Origin: Halobacteriales archaeon QH_10_65_19
GTDB lineage: Archaea > Halobacteriota > Halobacteria > Halobacteriales > Haloarculaceae
Reading direction: 5' to 3'
Assembly (NCBI GenBank): GCA_003022085.1
Contig: PXQK01000058.1
Coordinates: forward strand, 1 to 5,847
DNA length: 5,847 nt
The notes beneath the pieces are model-generated. The model did not search any database, was not told the origin of the DNA, and saw nothing but the letters and a program-made list of their open reading frames with translations. Position numbers and translations under genes: made by a program. Numbering within the stretch: the first letter of the stretch is position 1; each line of letters begins with the position of its first letter. This document shows, piece after piece, positions 1 through 5,114 of this stretch.

Positions 1-1327
1 CCTCCGCGTAGACCCGCAGCTTCGGCTCGGTGCCGGAGGGCCGGACCAGCACCCACGACCCGTCTGTGAGAGTCAGTTTAAAACCGTCGACAGTTGTCAC
101 TTCGGCGATCTGTCTGCCGGCGAACATCCCGGGGAGGTCGTTCTCGAGCGCGTCGAGTACGGACGCCTTCTTCGCGTCGGGGCAGTCCAGGCTGATCCGG
201 TCCTGGCGGATCTCCCCGTAGGTTTCGAAGAGGCCGTCGATGCGGTCGTCGAGCGGCCGTTCGGTCTCCGCGCCGGCGAGCAGTAGCGCAAGCAGGACGC
301 CGTCCTTGTTGTGGAGGTGGGCTGCCACGCCGTACCCGCCGCTCTCCTCGCCGCCGACGACGGCGTCGTGTTCGCCCATCGCCTCCGCCACCCACTTGAA
401 CCCGACAGGCGTCTCGTGGACTGTTGCCCCGTGGGCGTCGGCGACGCGGTCAACCAGACTACTGGTCGAGACGGTCCTGACGGCGTCACCCCCGTCGGAC
501 TCGAGCAGGTAGTCGTACAGCACGGCGAGCACCACGTTCGGGTCCAGGTACCCGCGTTCCGGGGTCACGATGCCGACGCGGTCGGCGTCCCCGTCGTTGA
601 CGAACCCGATGTCGGCGTCCCCGTCGCGGACTGTCTCGGCGACCGCCTCGGCCGTCTCTGGGGTGGGCTCCGGCCCGACGCCCCCGAAAGTGGGGTCGCG
701 ATCACACCGGTACCGCCGGACTGTCGCGCCGGCTCGTTCCAGCAGGCTGTCGGTCACGCCACGCCCGCTGCCGTGAATTGCGTCGTAAGCGACACGCAAC
801 CCGTCGAGAGACCGGTCTTCGAAGGCCAGCGCGTGGTCGACGAACGGGGCCACAAGGTCCCGCTCGTGGAACGATCCGTGCTCGGACTCCACGACGGGAT
901 CGGGCGCCCCGAGCCGCGCTTCGAGCGCGTCGGTCACCCCCGGCAAGGCCGGCGTGCCGTCGGCGGGGAGGAACTTGACGCCGTTGTACCCGGGCGGATT
1001 GTGCGACGCAGTCACCATCAGTCCCCCGGCGTACGCGCCAGTCGAGACGGTCCAGGCAAGCACCGGTGTCGGGCAGTCCCGCTCGGGGATTGTCACGTCC
1101 CGACCGTTCGCGACCAGTACTCGGAGGAGTTCCTCCGCGAACCCGCGGGAGTTTTCGCGGGCGTCGTATCCGACTGCGACGCCGCCTGTGGCGTCTGCGT
1201 CGTCGAGATAGGTCGCGACGGCCTGCGCGACCATCCGGACGCGTTCGGGGGTAAACAGCGGGAGCTTTGCTCGCCATCCGTCGGTACCGAAGCTGATCGC
1301 GTCGGCCGACTCGTCGGCGCTGCCCAT
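1..1327 (-). CDS. Phosphoglucomutase/phosphomannomutase family enzyme, 3' end cut by window edge
   Basis: An alpha-D-phosphohexomutase, which moves phosphate between C1 and C6 of a hexose phosphate through a phosphoserine enzyme; cytosolic sugar-nucleotide or glycosylation metabolism. On the minus strand 442 codons stay open from ATG at 1327 to the window edge. Seen in order: an N-terminal FGTDGWR (residues 13-19); the catalytic loop TASHNPPGYNGVK with the phosphorylated serine at 108; the metal loop DGDADR at 245-250; the sugar-specificity loop GEESGG at 326-331; and the C-terminal phosphate-binding RPSGTEPK at 429-436. All four domains are therefore present. Relatives are roughly 450-460 residues, so only a short tail should be missing. 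The ATG is supported by a TATA box 25 bases upstream. Substrate (glucose, mannose or glucosamine phosphate) cannot be read from the motifs, and haloarchaea carry several paralogues, so no symbol is given. Confidence 0.95.
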   Translation of the reverse strand, partial: MGSADESADAISFGTDGWRAKLPLFTPERVRMVAQAVATYLDDADATGGVAVGYDARENSRGFAEELLRVLVANGRDVTIPERDCPTPVLAWTVSTGAYAGGLMVTASHNPPGYNGVKFLPADGTPALPGVTDALEARLGAPDPVVESEHGSFHERDLVAPFVDHALAFEDRSLDGLRVAYDAIHGSGRGVTDSLLERAGATVRRYRCDRDPTFGGVGPEPTPETAEAVAETVRDGDADIGFVNDGDADRVGIVTPERGYLDPNVVLAVLYDYLLESDGGDAVRTVSTSSLVDRVADAHGATVHETPVGFKWVAEAMGEHDAVVGGEESGGYGVAAHLHNKDGVLLALLLAGAETERPLDDRIDGLFETYGEIRQDRISLDCPDAKKASVLDALENDLPGMFAGRQIAEVTTVDGFKLTLTDGSWVLVRPSGTEPKLRVYAE

Positions 1328-1348
1328 GCCCGGTACTGCGGTCCATGC

Positions 1349-1356
1349 GATAAAAA
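1349..1356 (-). promoter_or_regulatory. TATA box for the hexose-phosphate mutase gene
   Basis: On the minus strand the box reads TTTTTATC. Its centre lies about 25 bases before the ATG at 1327, which puts transcription start at or next to the start codon, so the mRNA should be leaderless. The rest of the gap between this gene and its upstream neighbour (1328-1523) shows nothing else I can support. Confidence 0.65.
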
Positions 1357-1523
1357 GACTCCTATCGTCCGGGTCGCTCCCGGACACGAGTCAACGCCGC
1401 GCCCGGAGACCGGGGTTGCACGAACAGGGGGTGCACCGGGGCGGCTGTGACATTGGTGTGGTCAGGGGACGCCACGCGAACGTATCCAGCCAGGGTGGGG
1501 TCCGCGGAAGCGATGCGTACCAG

Positions 1524-1673
1524 TCAAGCGTTACGTGCACGCTCCTTCGCGACTTCCGCGATTCCCGCGTTTGCCGAACAGCTCGGACAGGCACGAACCC
1601 GTCCCAGTTTGTCGGCGAACACCCGGGCGAATCGGTCGGAAACGTGCGCGCCACAGTGGTCGCACCTAGGCAT
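1524..1673 (-). CDS. Small four-cysteine zinc protein (haloarchaeal DUF7563-like)
   Basis: A 49-residue protein beginning MPRCDHCGAHV. It has two CxxC pairs, C4/C7 and C29/C32, 21 residues apart, which is the layout of a single zinc-ribbon knuckle pair. Between them lies a basic/aromatic stretch (RFARVFADKLGRVRAC), and the tail is charged and likely helical. From memory it resembles the small haloarchaeal zinc proteins annotated DUF7563 (MPxCxxCGxHV... RVF... CPxC). The function is unknown; such proteins are often proposed to bind nucleic acid or protein. An in-frame upstream ATG at 1733 would add 20 residues, but those would run across the likely promoter, and the conserved part begins at MPRC, so the start at 1673 is preferred. 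It runs in the same direction as the mutase gene, 196 bases upstream of it, with separate promoters. Confidence 0.8.
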   Translation of the reverse strand: MPRCDHCGAHVSDRFARVFADKLGRVRACPSCSANAGIAEVAKERARNA

Positions 1674-1703
1674 CGTATGGTTGGCCGGCCTCCTTCTGCC
1701 GGC

Positions 1704-1715
1704 ACTTAACTTTCG
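1704..1715 (-). promoter_or_regulatory. BRE plus TATA-like box for the small zinc protein
   Basis: On the minus strand the site reads CGAAAGTTAAGT: a purine-rich TFB recognition element (CGAAA) followed by a TTAAG TATA-like core. The core centre is about 34 bases before the ATG at 1673, which predicts a leader of about 8 bases or less. A GGAGG lies 15 bases before the ATG; it is probably too far away to act as a ribosome binding site and lies near the expected transcription start. Confidence 0.5.
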
Positions 1716-1720
1716 ATCGG

Positions 1721-1732
1721 TGTATGAATACA
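1721..1732. promoter_or_regulatory. Short palindrome upstream of the zinc protein promoter, possible operator
   Basis: The sequence TGTATGAATACA consists of two perfect 5-base half-sites, TGTAT and ATACA, around a 2-base centre. It lies about six bases upstream of the BRE of the leftward zinc protein gene, where a dimeric transcription factor could act. It is AT-rich in a GC-rich surrounding. No regulator gene is adjacent, and a palindrome this short can occur by chance. Confidence 0.3.
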
Positions 1733-1785
1733 TTTAGTGCCTACCATGTAAGGCATCCCGTACAATCGCCGTACTGCGTCGTGAT

Positions 1786-1819
1786 AGTGGGGCGGAATCA
1801 GCCGGTTCCGCCGGTCACT
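1786..1819. repeat. Stem-loop: 7-base perfect inverted repeat extended by 4 more pairs
   Basis: GGCGGAA at 1791-1797 pairs perfectly with TTCCGCC at 1806-1812 around an 8-base loop. AGTG at 1786-1789 pairs with CACT at 1816-1819 across a small internal loop (1 base against 3), giving 11 pairs in total. No T-run follows on either strand, so it does not look like an ordinary terminator. Confidence 0.4.
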
Positions 1820-1905
1820 CACAGCCGCGGGCCGCGTCGGTCAGCCGTGCGATTCGGGCGTTCGAAGGAGGACAGGTGTGCGAGGAGCGTCCGCGCACGG
1901 GTTGT

Positions 1906-1953
1906 GGGCCGTCCAGGCGTGTAGCGTACCTGTGAAACCCCGACAGACGGCCC
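1906..1953. repeat. Nested stem-loop just upstream of the DUF1931-type promoter
   Basis: GGGCCGTC at 1906-1913 is the perfect complement of GACGGCCC at 1946-1953. Directly inside it, CAGG at 1914-1917 pairs with CCTG at 1929-1932 around an 11-base loop, leaving a 13-base bulge on the 3' side. The structure ends 18 bases before the BRE/TATA of the downstream gene. It could be the 3' part of a small RNA, a regulator site, or chance in GC-rich DNA. Confidence 0.35.
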
Positions 1954-1970
1954 GAGCACGCCCTGAAACG

Positions 1971-1984
1971 GGAAAGCTTATAAA
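1971..1984 (+). promoter_or_regulatory. BRE and TATA box of the DUF1931-type histone-fold gene
   Basis: GGAAAG followed by CTTATAAA is a near-ideal archaeal BRE/TATA pair. The TATA core (1978-1984) is centred 30 bases before the ATG at 2011, so transcription should begin within about 5 bases of the start codon. It is the strongest-looking promoter in the window. Confidence 0.75.
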
Positions 1985-2010
1985 CGACCCTCTGGAACTC
2001 CTGCGTGTAT

Positions 2011-2178
2011 ATGGCAGACCTGATTGTCAAAGCTGCTGTGAAAGAAGAGCTCGATGAGATGAACGTCGCGTCAGACTTCTACGGCGCCCTCGACGACAGG
2101 GGGGAAGAACTGCTCGAGGACGCCGCCCGACGCGCGGAAGCAAACGACCGCAAGACGGTCCAGTCCCGCGACCTGTAG
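2011..2178 (+). CDS. DUF1931-type single histone-fold protein, 55 residues
   Basis: A very small acidic protein beginning MADLIVKAAVKEEL and ending in RKTVQSRDL. A short amphipathic helix (about residues 4-15) is followed by a long helix (about 21-46, SDFYGALDDRGEELLEDAAR...). The closing RKTVQSRDL mirrors the RKTIKAEDI of archaeal histones, where loop 2 leads into helix 3. The protein stops there, so it is a histone fold with a minimal third helix. From memory it matches the conserved haloarchaeal family annotated DUF1931. A dimeric DNA- or protein-binding role is inferred and no function is established. It is monocistronic, with a strong leaderless promoter and convergent rpiA 76 bases downstream. 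The start is fixed by the TATA spacing and family length. Confidence 0.88.
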   Translation: MADLIVKAAVKEELDEMNVASDFYGALDDRGEELLEDAARRAEANDRKTVQSRDL

Positions 2179-2185
2179 CGCGGTC

Positions 2186-2206
2186 ACGTTTTCCCCGCCG
2201 GGGGGG
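2186..2206 (+). terminator. Possible T-tract/GC terminator after the DUF1931-type gene
   Basis: The short gap between the convergent DUF1931-type gene and rpiA contains ACGTTTTCCCC eight bases after the stop codon, followed by a CCCC-GCC-GGGG self-complementary stretch that runs into seven consecutive G. Haloarchaeal termination often relies on short T-runs; here there are only four T, so this is weak. The remainder of the gap shows nothing distinct, and no comparable T-run is seen for rpiA. Confidence 0.25.
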
Positions 2207-2254
2207 TCGGTGCCCGGACCTCTCCACATACGGATGTCGGAGCTGCTCACGGCC

Positions 2255-2944
2255 CTACGTCCGGGGGTATGACATGACGCGAACGCCGTCGGCCGAGCCG
2301 ACGTGAATCTCGTCTGCACAGTCGACGAACAGCCCGTGTGCGACGACGCCGGGGATCGCAGAGAGCGACCCGGCCAGGTCGCCGGGGTCGTCTATCGGCC
2401 CGAACGCACAGTCGAGCACGAGGTTGCCGTTGTCCGTCACGACGGGGCCGTCCTTGTGCCGGGCGGCCCTGAGCGTGGCATCGCCGCCGCGTTGCTCGAC
2501 GGCCCTCGCGGCTGGCCCCCGCGCCGCCGGCAGCACCTCTACAGGGACGGGCTCATCGAGCACTCCGGTCTCCTTGCGCGGATCGACGACAACCAGGAGC
2601 CGTTCGGCCGCTGTGTCGACAACCTTCTCCCGGGCGTGGGCCGCCCCGCCGCCCTTGATGAGCTGGCCGTCGGCGACCTGATCCGCGCCGTCGATGGCGA
2701 CGTCCGGATCCGCCGCGTCGATGCTCGTCAGCGGGATGCCCGCCTCCCGTGCGAGTTCACGGGCCCCGAACGAGGTCGGAATGCCGTCGACGTCCAGGCC
2801 GGCGTCGACGCGCTCGCCCAGCCGGCGGATGGCGTGGGCAGCCGTGCTGCCGGTGCCGAGGCCGACCGTCATCCCGTCCTCGACAGCCGCTGTGGCACTC
2901 CGCCCGGCACGGCGCTTCGCCGCCGCGATCTCGTCGTCGGTCAT
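2255..2944 (-). CDS. rpiA: Ribose-5-phosphate isomerase A
   Basis: Interconverts ribose 5-phosphate and ribulose 5-phosphate, the cytosolic route to ribose for PRPP and nucleotides in haloarchaea. The 229-residue length is normal for the family. Visible motifs: the phosphate-binding GLGTGST (28-34); TSFGARELAREAGIPL (57-72); DVAIDGADQV with the substrate-binding Asp85 and Asp88; KGGGAAHAREKVV with Lys97 and the presumed catalytic base Glu106; DPRK with Lys124; and TDNGN (170-174). The frame stays open upstream to an ATG at 3139, but that extension would cross the divergent promoter region. The start MTDDEIAAAKRR at 2944 fits family length and has a TATA-like box 27 bases upstream. It is divergent from the lsm operon that contains purF, which consumes the PRPP made from its product. 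Any co-regulation is inference. Confidence 0.96.
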   Translation of the reverse strand: MTDDEIAAAKRRAGRSATAAVEDGMTVGLGTGSTAAHAIRRLGERVDAGLDVDGIPTSFGARELAREAGIPLTSIDAADPDVAIDGADQVADGQLIKGGGAAHAREKVVDTAAERLLVVVDPRKETGVLDEPVPVEVLPAARGPAARAVEQRGGDATLRAARHKDGPVVTDNGNLVLDCAFGPIDDPGDLAGSLSAIPGVVAHGLFVDCADEIHVGSADGVRVMSYPRT

Positions 2945-2968
2945 GGTTCCGTCTGCTTCCCGGCCCAG

Positions 2969-2974
2969 CAAAAG
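2969..2974 (-). promoter_or_regulatory. Weak TATA-like box for rpiA
   Basis: On the minus strand the sequence GGAAGGCTTTTGC has a BRE-like GGAAGG followed by a degenerate CTTTTG core centred 27 bases before the rpiA ATG. The spacing argues for a leaderless start at 2944, although the core departs from consensus. Confidence 0.45.
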
Positions 2975-3045
2975 CCTTCCGCCCCCGTACCGCGGTCGGT
3001 TCGGGATCCGAGTCGATACTCTCCGGTTGCGGGGCCGAGCCGGTA

Positions 3046-3054
3046 CGTTTAAGC
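3046..3054 (+). promoter_or_regulatory. TATA box of the lsm-rpl37e-purF operon
   Basis: CGTTTAAGC has a TTTAAG core centred about 27 bases before the lsm ATG at 3078, which again predicts a leaderless or nearly leaderless mRNA. The intergenic space shared with rpiA (2945-3077) holds both promoters back to back and nothing else that I can recognise. Confidence 0.6.
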
Positions 3055-3077
3055 GGCCGTCAGTCCCGGCATAGGGT

Positions 3078-3272
3078 ATGAGTGATTCCGGGAGTCGACC
3101 GCTGGACGTGCTCGAAGCGTCCGTCGGGGGTATCGTCACCGTCCAACTGAAAGACGGAGACGTCTACGAGGGCCGCCTGGCCGGCTACGATCAGCACATG
3201 AACCTCGTCGTCGAAGACGACCAAGACACAACGATTATACGGGGCGACAACGTCGTTTCGATACGTCCATGA
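3078..3272 (+). CDS. lsm: Lsm (Sm-like) RNA-binding protein
   Basis: An archaeal Sm-like protein of 64 residues, expected to form a ring (usually a heptamer) that binds U-rich single-stranded RNA and takes part in RNA metabolism. The Sm1 motif spans about residues 18-48 ([26 protein letters not shown]), and Sm2 is [12 protein letters not shown] (51-62). The RNA-contacting residues of archaeal Lsm proteins are present: His40 and Asn42 in DQHMN, and Arg55 in IRGDN. The Sm1-Sm2 linker is very short (EDDQD); the haloarchaeal Lsm proteins I recall carry a longer acidic insert and are about 75 residues long. The stop overlaps the rpl37e start as ATGA, an arrangement known in Haloferax, where the two genes are co-transcribed. 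The ATG is fixed by the TATA box 27 bases upstream. Confidence 0.96.
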   Translation: MSDSGSRPLDVLEASVGGIVTVQLKDGDVYEGRLAGYDQHMNLVVEDDQDTTIIRGDNVVSIRP

Positions 3273-3439
3273 CCTCCGGAACATCGAGTCAGGGCAAGAA
3301 AAACACCACCACGCACGTGACGTGTCGTCGGTGTGGAGAGCCGTCATACCACGTGAAAAAGAAGGTCTGTTCGTCGTGCGGGTTCGGTAAATCGGCAAAG
3401 CGCCGTGACTACGCCTGGGAAAGCAAAGCTGGCGAGTAA
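3269..3439 (+). CDS. rpl37e: Large ribosomal subunit protein eL37 (L37e)
   Basis: A 56-residue zinc-ribbon protein of the archaeal/eukaryotic large ribosomal subunit, which packs onto 23S rRNA. It is strongly basic, unlike its neighbours. Seen: [10 protein letters not shown] (7-16), the zinc-binding pairs C19xxC22 and C34xxC37, then [13 protein letters not shown] (38-50) and a KAGE end, all family signatures, at normal length. The start ATG shares four bases with the lsm stop (ATGA). No Shine-Dalgarno sequence precedes it, so ribosomes finishing lsm probably reinitiate here. purF begins one base after its TAA stop. Confidence 0.97.
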   Translation: MTSGTSSQGKKNTTTHVTCRRCGEPSYHVKKKVCSSCGFGKSAKRRDYAWESKAGE

Positions 3440-3440
3440 G

Positions 3441-4883
3441 ATGCACGAGAAGTGCGGCGTCGTGGGCATCTCCCTGAACGGCAGGGAGGCCGCACGGCCG
3501 CTCTACTACTCTTTGTACGCGCTGCAACACCGCGGGCAGGAGTCCGCGGGTATCGTTACCCACGACGGCTTCCAGCAACACGAACACGTCGAGATGGGGC
3601 TCGTGGGTGACGCGTTCGACAGCGACGACCTGGACGCCCAGAACGGCCCCCAGGGTATCGGACACGTCCGGTATCCGACCGAAGGTGGCGTCAACGAGTG
3701 CTGTGCGCAGCCGTTCTCTGTGTCGTTCAAAAGCGGGTCACTGGGGCTGGCCCACAACGGCAACCTCGTCAACGCCGACGATGTACGCGAGGAGCTCGCC
3801 GGCCTGGGACACGCCTTCACTTCGTCTGGAGATACTGAGGTGATCGCACACGATCTGGCCCGCAACCTGCTCAAGGCGGACCTGGTGCGGGCAGTCAAGT
3901 CCACGATGGATCGGATCCACGGCTCCTACTCGCTGACAATCATGCACGACGAGACAGTGCTCGGCGTGCGGGATCCACAGGGCAACCGCCCGCTCTGTCT
4001 CGGTGAACTCGACGACGGGTACGTGATCGCTTCGGAGTCGGCGGCCGTCGACACGCTCGGCGGGGAGTTGATCCGTGACGTGGAACCCGGGGAACTGGTC
4101 GTCCTCAAACCGGAGGGCGCGGGCTACGACAGCTACCAGCTGATCGACGCCCCGCAGTCGGCGGGCTGCTTTTTCGAACACGTCTACTTCGCACGGCCGG
4201 ACTCGGTTATCGACGGGGAGCTGGTGTACGACGTGCGCCGCGAACTCGGCCGCAGGCTCTGGGAGGAGTCGGGCATCGAGACCAACGTCGTGATGCCGGT
4301 TCCCGACTCCGGGCGGTCTTTCGCGTCGGGGTACGCGGAGGCCGCGAACGAAGCCGGCGCCGACACAGAGTTCGCCGAGGGGATGATGAAAAACCGGTAC
4401 GTCGGCCGGACGTTCATCATGCCGACCCAGGACGAGCGCGAGCGGGCCGTCCGTCTGAAGCTCAACCCGATCAAGTCCACAGTCGAGGGCAAGTCGGTGA
4501 CGCTCATCGACGACTCTATTGTCCGTGGGACGACCTCGACGCAGCTGATCTCGCTGCTGCGGGACGCCGGAGCCGGGGAGATCCACGTCCGGATCGGCTC
4601 GCCCCCGATTGTCGCCCCCTGCTACCTCGGCATCGATATGGCCTCCCGCGAGGAGCTCATCGCCGCGGATCTGACGGTCGACGAGATCGAAGACCGACTC
4701 GATGCAGACAGCCTCGGCTACCTCTCGATCGACGCCATCACCGAAGCGCTGAACCGGACGCGTACTGACCTCTGTCTCGGCTGTGTCACCGGCGAGTACC
4801 CGTACGACGTCGACGGGGAGGCGACGGACCGGGACGTGACGCGTCCGACTATCGGTTCCCCCACGACGAGCCACGGCGACTGA
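3441..4883 (+). CDS. purF: Amidophosphoribosyltransferase (glutamine PRPP amidotransferase)
   Basis: First committed step of purine synthesis: PRPP + glutamine + water to phosphoribosylamine + glutamate + pyrophosphate. 480 residues. Residues 5 to about 240 form an N-terminal-nucleophile glutaminase: Cys5 in EKCGVVG (exposed after removal of MHEK), ALQHRGQESAGI (27-38), GHVRYPT with Arg77, HNGN (105-108), GDTE (130-133) and VRDPQGNRPL (176-185). The phosphoribosyltransferase domain follows, with the PRPP loop TLIDDSIVRGTTST at 354-367. Four cysteines (243, 394, 445, 448) align with the 4Fe-4S ligands of the Bacillus subtilis enzyme, so this is probably an iron-sulphur, proprotein-type PurF. 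A GTG at 3405 could extend it by 12 residues into rpl37e; the ATG at 3441, one base after the rpl37e stop (TAAGATG), is preferred as the operon-coupled start. No Shine-Dalgarno sequence is seen. Confidence 0.97.
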   Translation: MHEKCGVVGISLNGREAARPLYYSLYALQHRGQESAGIVTHDGFQQHEHVEMGLVGDAFDSDDLDAQNGPQGIGHVRYPTEGGVNECCAQPFSVSFKSGSLGLAHNGNLVNADDVREELAGLGHAFTSSGDTEVIAHDLARNLLKADLVRAVKSTMDRIHGSYSLTIMHDETVLGVRDPQGNRPLCLGELDDGYVIASESAAVDTLGGELIRDVEPGELVVLKPEGAGYDSYQLIDAPQSAGCFFEHVYFARPDSVIDGELVYDVRRELGRRLWEESGIETNVVMPVPDSGRSFASGYAEAANEAGADTEFAEGMMKNRYVGRTFIMPTQDERERAVRLKLNPIKSTVEGKSVTLIDDSIVRGTTSTQLISLLRDAGAGEIHVRIGSPPIVAPCYLGIDMASREELIAADLTVDEIEDRLDADSLGYLSIDAITEALNRTRTDLCLGCVTGEYPYDVDGEATDRDVTRPTIGSPTTSHGD

Positions 4884-4985
4884 TAGGTCGTGCGTGATTT
4901 GTTACCGCCAGGGAGTTACGATTCGTGAATTTCAGCCCACTCATCGGATGTGGCCCCGAAAATAGTCACGCACGACCCTATGATA
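4881..4985. repeat. 12-base inverted repeat with flanking direct repeats at the purF stop; possible MITE
   Basis: GGTCGTGCGTGA at 4886-4897 is the exact reverse complement of TCACGCACGACC at 4966-4977, with 68 bases between. Allowing one extra C on the right, the match extends to TA...TA (4884-4980), giving ends TAGG(G)TCGTGCGTGA. The unit is bordered by the direct repeat TGATA at 4881-4885 and 4981-4985, exactly 100 bases apart; the left copy contains the purF TGA stop. Terminal inverted repeats plus a short target duplication and no coding capacity fit a miniature inverted-repeat transposable element. The alternative is a long-looped 3' structure shared by the convergent purF and DUF420-type transcripts. 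I do not recognise the parent insertion sequence. Confidence 0.5.
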
Positions 4986-5056
4986 CTGATTGTTGGACTC
5001 CCCGGGATTCGGCGCGGCGTACTACGGGATATACCTGACATGTATGAGATGGTCGG

Positions 5057-5079
5057 GAGCCACTCCGCTGACGTGGCTC
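5057..5079 (-). terminator. Stem-loop downstream of the DUF420-type gene, weak terminator candidate
   Basis: GAGCCAC (5057-5063) and GTGGCTC (5073-5079) are perfect complements around a 9-base loop, with a G-T pair possible outside. The structure lies about 36 bases beyond the stop of the leftward membrane protein gene. No T-run follows on the minus strand, so it may act as an mRNA 3' stabiliser or be chance. The surrounding gap (4986-5114) otherwise holds nothing I can support. Confidence 0.25.
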
Positions 5080-5114
5080 TACCGTTTCACTCCAGCCACC
5101 AGGCCGGGAGTCGA

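Larger units (their letters stand above)
1733..1970. other. Intergenic stretch without a credible gene; several RNA-foldable repeats
   Basis: This is the core of the divergent gap between the zinc protein and the DUF1931-type gene. No reading frame here looks like a protein. The GC-rich part holds two notable inverted repeats, listed separately (1786-1819 and 1906-1953). A weak TATA-like CATTTAGTG lies at 1731-1739 on the plus strand and could start a short transcript near 1760. A small non-coding RNA is possible, but I recognise no family: it does not show the landmarks of tRNA, SRP RNA or RNase P RNA. Confidence 0.35.

Noticed and set aside
1410..1445. Imperfect hairpin around TGCAC/GTGCA
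   Set aside because: Only about seven pairs with a bulge, no T-run, and about 80-100 bases from the nearest gene end; not distinguishable from chance.
311..1450. Long plus-strand open frame (379 codons)
   Set aside because: It is antisense to the hexose-phosphate mutase, which carries all family motifs. Long antisense frames are expected in GC-rich genes, and its product is low-complexity with no recognisable domain.
1845..1875. GTTCGAA at 1859-1865 resembling a tRNA T-loop
   Set aside because: The bases on either side do not form a 5-base T-stem, and no acceptor or anticodon stem can be drawn around it on either strand.
1815..2030. Minus-strand 71-codon frame in the divergent gap
   Set aside because: It would start inside the DUF1931-type gene and cross its promoter; the product has no recognisable features.
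2200..2206. Run of seven G as a phase-variable tract
   Set aside because: It lies between two convergent genes, not in a coding frame or promoter spacer, so slippage would have no evident effect.
2303..3052. Plus-strand open frame of 249 codons opposite rpiA
   Set aside because: Shadow of rpiA; its product has no recognisable motif and it runs through the rpiA promoter.
2945..3139. 65-codon N-terminal extension of rpiA
   Set aside because: The extension overlaps the lsm start and both divergent promoters, and RpiA homologues begin near MTDDEI.
3405..3440. Upstream GTG start for purF
   Set aside because: It lies inside rpl37e in another frame. The ATG at 3441, one base after the rpl37e stop, gives a normal PurF N-terminus.
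3738..4874. Minus-strand open frame of 378 codons opposite purF
   Set aside because: Antisense shadow of purF, rich in Arg, Val and Asp from codon complementarity; no promoter or family features.
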